In this document: piece after piece, positions 50,314 through 57,857 of the stretch | How the letters are laid out: every line of letters begins with the position of its first letter | How positions within the stretch are numbered: position 1 is the first letter of the stretch | Assembly (NCBI GenBank): GCA_001689445.1 | Contig: LUJN01000012.1 | Span: 124,001-188,000, forward strand | From: Bacteroidales bacterium M3 | GTDB lineage: Bacteria; Bacteroidota; Bacteroidia; Bacteroidales; Muribaculaceae | Length of the DNA stretch: 64,000 nt | Direction: 5' to 3' | Position numbers and translations under genes: made by a program | Notes under the pieces: generated by a model | What the model was told of the DNA's origin: nothing | The model's database searches: none | What the model saw: only the letters and a program-made list of their open reading frames with translations

Positions 50314-53085
50314 TTATCGGACGACGAGGCGCACGGTGCGGGCGGCGGTGGTGTCGCCGACCGTGAGCAGGTAGAGACCTGCGGGGACGGTCAGTTCGAC
50401 GGGCTGCCATGTGCCGTCGGCCGCGAGTGTGCCCGTGGCGACCGTCGCGCCGCTCACGCTCGTCAGGCGGTAGCGTGCCTCGGCGGCGTCAGCACCCGTG
50501 ACGCGCACCCATGCCGTCCCTGTGGCGGGATTCTCGCGCAGGGCGACTGTCAGCCCCTCCTCGGCGTCAGCCACGACATCCTCGATGCCCGACTCGGCCT
50601 CGGTCGAGAACTCGCGCTCGTCGCCGTAGAACGTGCCCTTGGCCGTCACGGCGTATGCGCGGTAGCGGTAGGTCGTGCCATAGGCGAGGTCGTCGAGCGT
50701 CGCCTCCATCTTGATGCCCTTGGCGGCGACCGATTGCCATGTCTCGGCGGCGCGAGCCTTGGCCTGCGCCTTGCCTACGGCGCGATATTGGAATCCCTGC
50801 TCGGTGATGTCGTCGCTGCCAGCGAGCGCGTAGCCCGCGAGGCGCACGATGCGCTTGCCGGTGAGGCTCTCGGCGAGTGTCCTCACTTCAGGCTCGAAGT
50901 AGACATTGGCGTCGCCCGTGAACAGCCCCGTCCACTCGCCATAGTAGGTCTTGCCCGACGCCGAGGTGTAGTAGGGGCGGAACTTGTAGTAGGTCTCGGA
51001 ATTGAGGTTGCGCAGCGAGCCGACAAGCCGTCCGTCCACCACGGGGCACGGAGCCTGGGTCGACGGCACAAGCTCCGGCGCGTCGATGCGCCGCCACTCA
51101 AACCCCGTGCCTGTCTCCGCGTCACAGTTGGTCTCCACCATCATCCTCGCGCTCGACAGCGAAGTCGCCGTCGCCCCAGGCGTCTCCCAAGTCAATGCCG
51201 CCGTGGTAAACTCCCGGTCGGTCCACTCCGCGCCCCAAGGCCCGGCAACCCCAAATGCAATCTTGGTCGTCGTCTCTGGGTCAAGACCGCCCATCATGTA
51301 GCGTCTTTGGTTGGTCAACGTGGCAACATCTATCCCCGTCGCAAACCCATACGCATCAATCTTGGCATCCCCCTCGGTCCACGCCCCCTCCGCCGTAAAC
51401 GACGTCGGCCCCGCCTCGCCCGAGATTATAGGGTTAATTTGCCTTGTAAGAACATCGCTATTATAGATATTAACCGGAAATTCAGATCCTGAATACCAAA
51501 CGTCAACAGTCATCTCATAATTCTTATTCGGGAGAAGACCTGATATTTTGAATCCCCCTTTAGAGTTTGCCTCTGCACTTTCACGGTCAATATCATTTTT
51601 TCTTAGATAAACTATAAATTTTGATATCTTCGCCGATTCGTCCTCATCTCCCCGCACCGTGCCTACTACAGACGTCTGATCAATAATCATATCTGAAAAT
51701 GTGATATTGCTTGGTGCCGTAGAAATCTCATATGGTATCGGGACATCCCACTCTCCTATCTGGCAGTCGCAAACAATATAATAGTTGCAATCCGGAAATC
51801 CATTCTTAAGCTCAACTGCATAAGATTTTGATGTTTTGCCAACTATCCCAATATCACTAGTACCACTAGAGGAATAGACCTGATGGAAAAAGTCGTTTAC
51901 TTTAACGGGTTGCGAAGCCGAGGGGAGAATATTGAGATTAAATGCGACCTTTCTCAAAAACGATTTTACATCTGCCATCTCCAAATAATCCTCCACGGCA
52001 TGTAAATTGGAACCGGTATATGACTTTTGGACATCCTCTATATACGCTCGCTTCGTATATATTGTCGCATTTGGACCTATACCGACAAGAGCCTTTGAGT
52101 CTCCCTTAAGGTCTCGCATAAGCACTAAGGTGCCAGAAAATCCGTCCAATACACGGCTCCCTAAATTGGTAAAAAAGCTCCACGGAATAAATATATATTT
52201 CAATGCTGAGCATCCGGCAAAGGCAGCATCTTCTATATGTATTTGGCCCACATTCTTCGGGATAACCACATTTTCCAAATTGTGACAACCCGAAAATGCC
52301 TCAGCGCCTATTCGGTATATGGAAGATGGCATTTCTATTGATTTTATGTTTCCATTAGCACTAAAAGCCCTGTCGGCAATAGTAATCACACCAGAGGGAA
52401 TAGTATAGTTCTCCAACTGATATACACATAATTCTATAGTTTCACCTCCACCCCTCGACCGGAATAAGGCTTTACCATCGGTTGAGAAGTGTTTATTTTC
52501 AGGGGAGACAAAGATTGATGACAAACGATGATAAAGAATATCAACATTGTCCAATTTTGTAACATATTTTCCTATCTTAAGGGATTCCGTAGATTTTAAT
52601 GGAATTGTTGAAACCACCTTATTCATTTGCATCGAACTACTTAAGTCACGACCAAGGTAAAGGGTGGCTATCTTAGTATCCTTAAGAGCCTCGTCCCCCA
52701 CACTCCCCGATAACCACAACCTTTCAGAGCTGTCAGAGATAACAAGCTCGCCTATATTGCATCTGGAAAAGGCCAACGAAGCCAATGTAGTGACGCTTTT
52801 AGGAATTGTAACACGTTCTATGTCAGCGTCGCAGAAAGCCATACGCTCAATGAGAGCTACAGGATATGTTATTCCATTATAGGTCACACTCTCCGGGAGA
52901 TCAATACAACCCGAATAGTTGCCGTTCTCTGGCTTAACTACTTTTACTTCAGTGCGATAGTTCCGATAGATTTCATAGCAGATGCCATCGACCGTGAACT
53001 TTGTTCCCGCAGTTGCTGCGTTGGTCGTGGTGGACGCGAGCAATCCGATGATGAACAGCCCGAAAATAAGTAGTTTCTTTCTCAT
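50314..53085 (-). CDS. BspA-type leucine-rich-repeat surface protein
   Basis: 923 residues from MRKKLLIFGLFIIGLLAS (signal peptide). Residues about 50-330 hold BspA-type leucine-rich repeats (for example ITIADRAFSANGNIKSIEMPS, IGAEAFSGCHNLENVVIPKNV, AAFAGCSALKYIFIP). From about 430 on there are fibronectin-like strand domains with repeated TYRYRAYAVTAKGTFYGDEREF and YYKFRPYYTSASGKTYYGEW patterns, and a C-terminal sorting-type tail (GLYLLTVGD to end). Base composition changes abruptly near 51430 (residue about 551): the 5' part is AT-rich, the 3' part GC-rich. Probable adhesin or host-contact protein. Confidence 0.85.
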   Translation of the reverse strand: MRKKLLIFGLFIIGLLASTTTNAATAGTKFTVDGICYEIYRNYRTEVKVVKPENGNYSGCIDLPESVTYNGITYPVALIERMAFCDADIERVTIPKSVTTLASLAFSRCNIGELVISDSSERLWLSGSVGDEALKDTKIATLYLGRDLSSSMQMNKVVSTIPLKSTESLKIGKYVTKLDNVDILYHRLSSIFVSPENKHFSTDGKALFRSRGGGETIELCVYQLENYTIPSGVITIADRAFSANGNIKSIEMPSSIYRIGAEAFSGCHNLENVVIPKNVGQIHIEDAAFAGCSALKYIFIPWSFFTNLGSRVLDGFSGTLVLMRDLKGDSKALVGIGPNATIYTKRAYIEDVQKSYTGSNLHAVEDYLEMADVKSFLRKVAFNLNILPSASQPVKVNDFFHQVYSSSGTSDIGIVGKTSKSYAVELKNGFPDCNYYIVCDCQIGEWDVPIPYEISTAPSNITFSDMIIDQTSVVGTVRGDEDESAKISKFIVYLRKNDIDRESAEANSKGGFKISGLLPNKNYEMTVDVWYSGSEFPVNIYNSDVLTRQINPIISGEAGPTSFTAEGAWTEGDAKIDAYGFATGIDVATLTNQRRYMMGGLDPETTTKIAFGVAGPWGAEWTDREFTTAALTWETPGATATSLSSARMMVETNCDAETGTGFEWRRIDAPELVPSTQAPCPVVDGRLVGSLRNLNSETYYKFRPYYTSASGKTYYGEWTGLFTGDANVYFEPEVRTLAESLTGKRIVRLAGYALAGSDDITEQGFQYRAVGKAQAKARAAETWQSVAAKGIKMEATLDDLAYGTTYRYRAYAVTAKGTFYGDEREFSTEAESGIEDVVADAEEGLTVALRENPATGTAWVRVTGADAAEARYRLTSVSGATVATGTLAADGTWQPVELTVPAGLYLLTVGDTTAARTVRLVVR

Positions 53086-53601
53086 GATTTTGATTGATTT
53101 TTGTTTCCCGATCCCCTGGTGAAACTGTGACGTATTGGATATGAAAAAGGTGTGAGGATCGTATCTCTGTCTTATCCGATATTCAGGCTCTCGCATTGCC
53201 CATGGTTTGGATAAAACAACAGCTACCCCACACCGTGTCTGCTATACAGTGCATCCTTGCGGATGCCAATATTAGCAACCGATGTGGGTGCTATTGCAAT
53301 TTACCTTCAAACCATAATCAAATTTGCGAGATTTGAATATCGAAGATAAAAGGTCAATAACACCCTTTCTGAAAAACATGTCTTTCAGGTGAGGCAGCCT
53401 CTGCATCCCTGCCTGAAATTGCCGTAAATTTACACCTTTTACCTTTCCCCTCCAACACCCCACCCAAAATTTAACACATACCCCTACATGTTTTTAGACA
53501 TAAGAACATAGGGACATAGGGCTGACGCTGCGTATCGTTTCTGACATAGGTCATGAGGTTGGAGAGGCCGGAGACCACCGCTTGCAGGCACGGCCAAGGG
53601 G

Positions 53602-53885
53602 GACAAGAGGTCGGAGACCTCGCTGTCAGGTTAACCCCACAATTAGCGCAGCGGTTTGTGGGGTACGGGCGACCTCCCATCCACATATTCCTCGGAGAGG
53701 ATAATTTCCCGTCATCACCGCCACACGTTCACCAATGCCGCGCATGAGGCACGCCACCCTCTCACCGTACCCGCGCAAGGGAGCTATCCTCTTCGAGGAA
53801 CACGCCCGCGGGGGATTCCGATACCCCACAAACCGCTGCGCTAATTGTGGGGCTAACCTGACAGCGAGGTCTCCGACCTCTTGTC
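53602..53885. repeat. Inverted repeat with 64-base arms
   Basis: Bases 53602-53665 and 53822-53885 are reverse complements with a single mismatch (63 of 64). A 156-base centre separates them. The outer part of each arm contains GAGGTCGGAGACCTC, itself a hairpin. It looks like a non-autonomous mobile or structured element; there is no transposase. Confidence 0.85.
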
Positions 53886-53974
53886 GCCCTATGCCTGTGC
53901 GGGGTGTGATGCCCCCGAAGCCGTGCTTTTTTGACCACCTACACGACCACAAGATTTCAGACAAGAGAACACGA

Positions 53975-54128
53975 TTTTTTTAGACATACGAACAAACGAA
54001 CATAAGGCTGACGAGACCTCGGGAAGAAGGAGGTCATGTGTCAGCCTTATATTTTTAGGACATTTGGTGCGTAGTCATATGTCCCTTTGTTCGTATGTCT
54101 AAAATTTCTATGTTCTTATGTCTAAATT
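53975..54128. repeat. GACATA/TATGTC repeat, right-hand copy
   Basis: Words TTTTTAGACATACGAAC, AACATAAGGCTGACG on the left and GTCAGCCTTAT, TATGTCCC, CGTATGTCTAAAA on the right form imperfect inverted arms. The same words build the region 50060-50310. Confidence 0.7.
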
Positions 54129-54142
54129 TCCAAAGAGGGAGC

Positions 54143-55027
54143 TTAGAAGAACTTGGTCTCGGTGACGAGGATGTCGGAGAGGAGGTTGTTGGCGAGGCGG
54201 GAGGCGCCGATGCGGAAATACTCGTTGTCGAGCCATCCGTCGCCCAGCACCTCCTTGACGATGGTGTAGTACTTGACGGCATCCTCGGTCGAGGCGACGC
54301 CTCCGGCGGCCTTGAAGCCGACCATGCGCCCGGTCTTGTCGAAGTATTCCTTGATGCACTGGCACATCACGTAGGCGGCCTCAAGCGACGCGCCGGGGTA
54401 TTCCTTGCCGGTGGATGTCTTGAGGAAGTCGGCGCCGCTGTAGAGCGACAGGATAGACGCAGCACGGATGTTTTCGGCGGTCTTCAACGCCCCGCTCTCG
54501 ATAATCACCTTCAGGCGCGCGCGGCGGCAGGAGTGCTTTATCTCCTCCATCTCGTCGCACAGCTCCTCATAGTCGCCGTCGAGAAACAGGCCAAGGTTCA
54601 TCACGATGTCTATCTCGTCGGCACCCGCGCCGACGGCCAATGCCGTCTCGGCAATCTTCACCTCGGGGAATGTCTGCGACGAGGGGAATCCGGCCGACAC
54701 GCAGGCGATGTTGACCTGCGACACCTCCAGCACCTGGCGCACCACCTCGGCAAACACGGGATAGACGCATATCGCCGCCACGTTGGGCAGCTCGGGATGC
54801 TCCTCCTCAAAGTCGTTGACGCGTTTGGTGAACTGTGCCACCGAGTCGGGAGAGTCGGTCGACTTCAGCGTCGTGAGGTCGATGCAGTTGAACATCTTGC
54901 GGTACACATCCTGGGTCTTGTTCTCCTCAAGATGCTCGGAGAGAATCTTATCCACGGCAGCCTTGACGGCAGCGTCGTCGGCGATGACGCCCGATGCGGC
55001 TATCGCGTCTCTATACTTGTCGCTCAT
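54143..55027 (-). CDS. deoC: Deoxyribose-phosphate aldolase
   Basis: Splits 2-deoxyribose 5-phosphate into glyceraldehyde 3-phosphate and acetaldehyde in deoxynucleoside breakdown. 294 residues, in the longer class. Core motifs: AVGAGADEIDIVMN, LKVIIESGAL, the Schiff-base Lys in ADFLKTSTGKEYPGAS, and FKAAGGVASTEDAVKYY. Own promoter box at 55063-55056; single gene. Confidence 0.93.
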   Translation of the reverse strand: MSDKYRDAIAASGVIADDAAVKAAVDKILSEHLEENKTQDVYRKMFNCIDLTTLKSTDSPDSVAQFTKRVNDFEEEHPELPNVAAICVYPVFAEVVRQVLEVSQVNIACVSAGFPSSQTFPEVKIAETALAVGAGADEIDIVMNLGLFLDGDYEELCDEMEEIKHSCRRARLKVIIESGALKTAENIRAASILSLYSGADFLKTSTGKEYPGASLEAAYVMCQCIKEYFDKTGRMVGFKAAGGVASTEDAVKYYTIVKEVLGDGWLDNEYFRIGASRLANNLLSDILVTETKFF

Positions 55028-55055
55028 AATACAAATGTGTTAATGGTTACTTTCA

Positions 55056-55063
55056 CAAAAATA
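55056..55063 (-). promoter_or_regulatory. -7 box of deoC
   Basis: Minus-strand TATTTTTG matches TAnnTTTG; start near 55051, leader about 24 bases. Confidence 0.5.
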
Positions 55064-55151
55064 GAAAATATTCCTGTCAGTTACAACAACGTCGCCCCGA
55101 TAACGGTTGCCGGCAATGCCGAGAAACAGGGGCGAAGCCCCTGCATGTGCA

Positions 55152-55298
55152 TAACCCCACGCATCGTGTGGGGTCATAATGTACCATAGGGACTAAAAGG
55201 TCGAAGACCTTTCACTGTAGCACCCGCCAGTCCCTTGTGGTGAGTCTCCGGCCCACCTCCGGCTCTCATTCCTCATCCCCACGCGATGCGTGGGGTTA
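55152..55298. repeat. Inverted-repeat element with 15-base arms and inner hairpins
   Basis: Perfect 15-base arms 55152-55166 and 55284-55298. Each arm continues into a partial local palindrome (CCCCACGC-ATCG-TGTGGGG). An inner hairpin lies at 55194-55211. The style resembles the 53602-53885 element but the sequence differs. Confidence 0.55.
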
Positions 55299-55370
55299 GA
55301 CACATGAAGGGTCTTGCGACCCTTGTTTTGACGAGCACTACCGCAATGGTGTCGCGCGGCATTGTCGCGG

Positions 55371-55709
55371 TCAGCCGTGGAGCTTGGGGTTGTCGCGGTG
55401 GCGGGTGATGTCGCGGGCGGTCTTTTTGGCGAGGTTGGCCTCAAATGCCGCCTGGAGGTCAACGCCTGTCTGATTGGCAATGGCGATTGTCACCCACAGC
55501 AGGTCGGCAAGCTCATCGGCAAGGTCGTGCTTCTCGCCCGGCTTGAAGGACTGGTCGCCGTAGGTGCGAGCCATGAGGCGCGCTACTTCGCCGGTCTCCT
55601 CGGCGAGGATAGCCATGTTGGTCAGCGGCGAGAAATACCGCACGCCTATCGTGGTGATCCACTCGTCAACGCGCGCCTGCATGTCGCGCAGTGTCATATC
55701 CTGTTGCAT
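55371..55709 (-). CDS. MazG-like nucleotide pyrophosphohydrolase
   Basis: 112 residues. All-alpha NTP pyrophosphohydrolase: EETGEVARLMAR (about 38-49) supplies the first metal ligands and DLADELADLLWVTIAIANQ the second, the EExxE-x-D-x-xD pattern of MazG/dUTPase-like proteins. It probably removes non-standard or excess nucleotides. The start may be the Met at 55697. It lies between intergenic repeat elements. Confidence 0.88.
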   Translation of the reverse strand: MQQDMTLRDMQARVDEWITTIGVRYFSPLTNMAILAEETGEVARLMARTYGDQSFKPGEKHDLADELADLLWVTIAIANQTGVDLQAAFEANLAKKTARDITRHRDNPKLHG

Positions 55710-55740
55710 GGTCGATTATTTTAGAAAATAAGCTATAATG

Positions 55741-55890
55741 GGGATGTTTCAAAACTCGCCGATTGGCTTGAGATGTAGGGACGTTCCCTGGAACGTCCGC
55801 GGATAATATCTTGGTATATGGACGATTGGCGGACGCTACAGGTAGCGTCCCTACTCCTTTAGCAGCAATCTATCGGGTTTTGCAACACCC
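55741..55890. repeat. 150-base palindromic repeat element, copy 2 (REPIN-like)
   Basis: Outer ends GGGATGTTTCAAAAC and GTTTTGCAACACCC; inner borders GTAGGGACG (55775-55783) and CGTCCCTAC (55846-55854). Two hairpins: GGACGTTC/GAACGTCC (55779-55798) and GGACGCTAC/GTAGCGTCC (55831-55850). Same length and frame as the element at 19386-19535, but the hairpin cores are different while each remains self-complementary. Confidence 0.75.
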
Positions 55891-55912
55891 TTGTAATGGC
55901 CGCGATAAATCA

Positions 55913-56365
55913 TCATTCCCTCAGGCGGGAGTCGATGATGATTGTCACGGGGCCGTCGTTGACAAGCGCGACCTTCATGTCGGCGCCAAAGGCGCCGCGC
56001 CCGACGGGTCGCCCCAACGCCGTGCCTACCATGTCGCAATATGCCTCATAGAGGGGCACGGCGAGGTCATGGCCGGCGGCGCGGATATAGGACGGGCGGT
56101 TGCCCTTGCGAGTGGATGCCGTGAGGGTAAACTGCGACACGGCGAGCACCTCGCCGCCGACATCGGCGACGGAGCGGTTCATCACCCCCGACTCGTCGTC
56201 AAATATGCGCAATGCGACGCTCTTTGCCGCAAGCCACTTGACATCCTCCATCGTGTCGCCGTTCTCGACGCCGACCAGCACCATCAGACCCCGGCCTATC
56301 TTGCCGACAACACTCCCGTCGACACTGACGCTTGCTTCAGCGGCACGTTGTATCACAAGTCTCAT
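55913..56365 (-). CDS. dtd: D-aminoacyl-tRNA deacylase
   Basis: Removes D-amino acids wrongly attached to tRNA. 150 residues. Conserved MRLVIQRAAEASVSVDG start, VSQFTLTASTRKGNRPSY (the SQFTL active-site motif), and the C-terminal DGPVTIIIDS variant of the Gly-Pro motif. 203 bases of repeat element separate it from the MazG-like gene. Confidence 0.93.
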   Translation of the reverse strand: MRLVIQRAAEASVSVDGSVVGKIGRGLMVLVGVENGDTMEDVKWLAAKSVALRIFDDESGVMNRSVADVGGEVLAVSQFTLTASTRKGNRPSYIRAAGHDLAVPLYEAYCDMVGTALGRPVGRGAFGADMKVALVNDGPVTIIIDSRLRE

Positions 56366-56390
56366 ATCTACGTGTTATATCGTTAAAATT

Positions 56391-57755
56391 TTACAAAGCG
56401 ATTTTAGAGGTTCTCATCCCGTCAGTGACGATATAGACGCCGGGCACCAACGGGTCGGATTGAAGTCTCCGAGAGTCCAATTTTCCGACCCTCTGGCCGT
56501 GAATATCGTAAATATTGATTTCTCGCGGGGCTTCAGAGACGCATATACGGCGGTTTATCACTTGAATATCAACCACATCACCCTCAATCGCATCTATCCC
56601 CGACATCGAGGGAAATAGCGCAGAAGCGGTAATAGTCAGCGAAAACGAGTCCGGAACGTCGGTTCTGGTCAATTTCACGGGCTGCCACGGGTCGCTCGCC
56701 GTCAAGCGATATACAGGAGTAGCCTCATACACCCCGTCGGCCTGGTCGATCCACGAGACATCGACCGTGAAGCCCTCCAACGCCACATAGCGGTTGTCGG
56801 GCAGACGCAGACGCTGCCCCGACAGGTAGGACACATCCCCATTGACATCGACAAGCCGCAGCCCGAAACTTACGCTCGGCGCATAACCCGTGTAATTGCG
56901 CATGTCGATGTTCACCTTCAGCACGCCATCCTCGCGCGACACCTCGCTGCCGTCGACCGAGACACCGTTGGAGGAGCACACCATCCAGCTCTGCCCCGAC
57001 TCGGGCTTAGTGGGGTAAAAGAGAATGGCCGACTGCCCGTAGACATATGGCCTCAATCCCGACAGCGGGTAGTAGCCGTCGCTTGACGAGCCGAACCCCC
57101 AGTTGACATGCAAGTAGCCGCGCTTGTCGTAGCCATCCACCACAAAAGCATGTCCAAGATAGGAGGAGGTATAGCCGCCATAATAGACGGGATAGCCGGC
57201 GGCAATGGCGTCCATGACAAGCTCGGCCCACACCTCGTCATCAAAATACTCGCGGTCGGCCAACACCGACTCACGGGCATAGCCGAAATGGTCGATGGCG
57301 GCCCGGAACGCATCGTCGATATATGCCCCACTCGCGGGGGTATACTCCGCCTCGGCCGCGATGCCACACTGGTACATTATCGTTGCCACGGCATCGGCCT
57401 CAGCATCGGTATATGCGCCGACATAGTTGTCGAGCATGAGGTCCCATTGGTATTCAGTGGCGGCAAAGTCGGCGGTCAAGGTCTCGGAAAGCGAGCCGTA
57501 TTTCCACTCTATCGACTTCTTGCCGATGCCCCGCGCCGGATAGCGGTGATAGCGCATCACCTGCGCCATGGCAGTGGCCACGCAGCTTGTCTTGCAATGC
57601 CGTCCGGGGGCATATTCGGGACACAGATTGTTGTATGGGGCATCCTGCCCCCATGCCGTTGTCATAAGCGGGTCTACCGACTCGGGACGCGGCGCGTCCT
57701 GCGCTACTGAGAGCAGCGGCAGAATGATTGTTGCAGCAGTGAGAATCTTTTTCAT
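56391..57755 (-). CDS. Secreted C10 family cysteine peptidase (streptopain-like)
   Basis: 453 residues from MKKILTAATIILPLLSVAQ, a signal peptide. The catalytic Cys is Cys58 (HCKTSCVATAMAQVMRYH) and the His is His202 (YLGHAFVVDGY), followed by NWGFGSSSDGYYPLS, the C10 signature. Only about 37 residues separate the signal peptide from the active-site Cys, so the long inhibitory propeptide of streptopain is missing. After the peptidase (about to 250) come strand-rich domains and a sorting-type tail (GVYIVTDGMRTSKIAL). TSC replaces the more usual TGC. Confidence 0.88.
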   Translation of the reverse strand: MKKILTAATIILPLLSVAQDAPRPESVDPLMTTAWGQDAPYNNLCPEYAPGRHCKTSCVATAMAQVMRYHRYPARGIGKKSIEWKYGSLSETLTADFAATEYQWDLMLDNYVGAYTDAEADAVATIMYQCGIAAEAEYTPASGAYIDDAFRAAIDHFGYARESVLADREYFDDEVWAELVMDAIAAGYPVYYGGYTSSYLGHAFVVDGYDKRGYLHVNWGFGSSSDGYYPLSGLRPYVYGQSAILFYPTKPESGQSWMVCSSNGVSVDGSEVSREDGVLKVNIDMRNYTGYAPSVSFGLRLVDVNGDVSYLSGQRLRLPDNRYVALEGFTVDVSWIDQADGVYEATPVYRLTASDPWQPVKLTRTDVPDSFSLTITASALFPSMSGIDAIEGDVVDIQVINRRICVSEAPREINIYDIHGQRVGKLDSRRLQSDPLVPGVYIVTDGMRTSKIAL

Positions 57756-57776
57756 GATTGGAGAATTGGATGATGA

Positions 57777-57850
57777 ATAGGTCCAATAAGTCAAATAAGT
57801 CTAATAAGCCTTATAGAGCCTATTTGACCTATTGGCCCTATCGGGCCTGT
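57777..57850. repeat. Decamer-type intergenic repeat (CCTATTNGAC family), copy 2
   Basis: Left half: CAATAAGTCAAATAAGTCTAATAAG. Right half: CCTATTTGACCTATTGGCCCTAT, broadly its inverted form. Fills the gap between uvrC and the C10 peptidase gene. Words match the tract at 26695-26725. Confidence 0.6.
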
Positions 57851-57857
57851 TGGTGTT

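Larger units (their letters stand above)
53086..54142. other. 1057-base non-coding region full of repeats
   Basis: It contains a small hairpin (GCATCC-TTGC-GGATGC near 53252-53267), GACATA-type repeat words (53490-53525 and 53975-54125), and an inverted repeat with 64-base arms (53602-53885). Frames that cross it are by-products of these repeats. No real gene or RNA gene seen. Confidence 0.7.
55028..55370. other. 343-base intergenic region with nested palindromes
   Basis: It holds the deoC promoter box and a chain of hairpins: GGGGC-GAA-GCCCC near 55130-55142, TAACCCCACGCATCG (55152-55166) with its exact complement CGATGCGTGGGGTTA (55284-55298), AAAGGTC-GAAG-ACCTTT-like at 55194-55211, and AAGGGTC-TTGC-GACCCTT at 55307-55324. 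No coding signal. Confidence 0.65.

Noticed and set aside
53553..53964. Small frames crossing the 64-base inverted repeat
   Set aside because: Frames on both strands read the same repeat arms and so encode near-identical short stretches; this is a by-product of the inverted repeat.
54095..55189. 364-residue plus-strand frame opposite deoC
   Set aside because: Antisense to deoC, and its ends run into repeat sequence.
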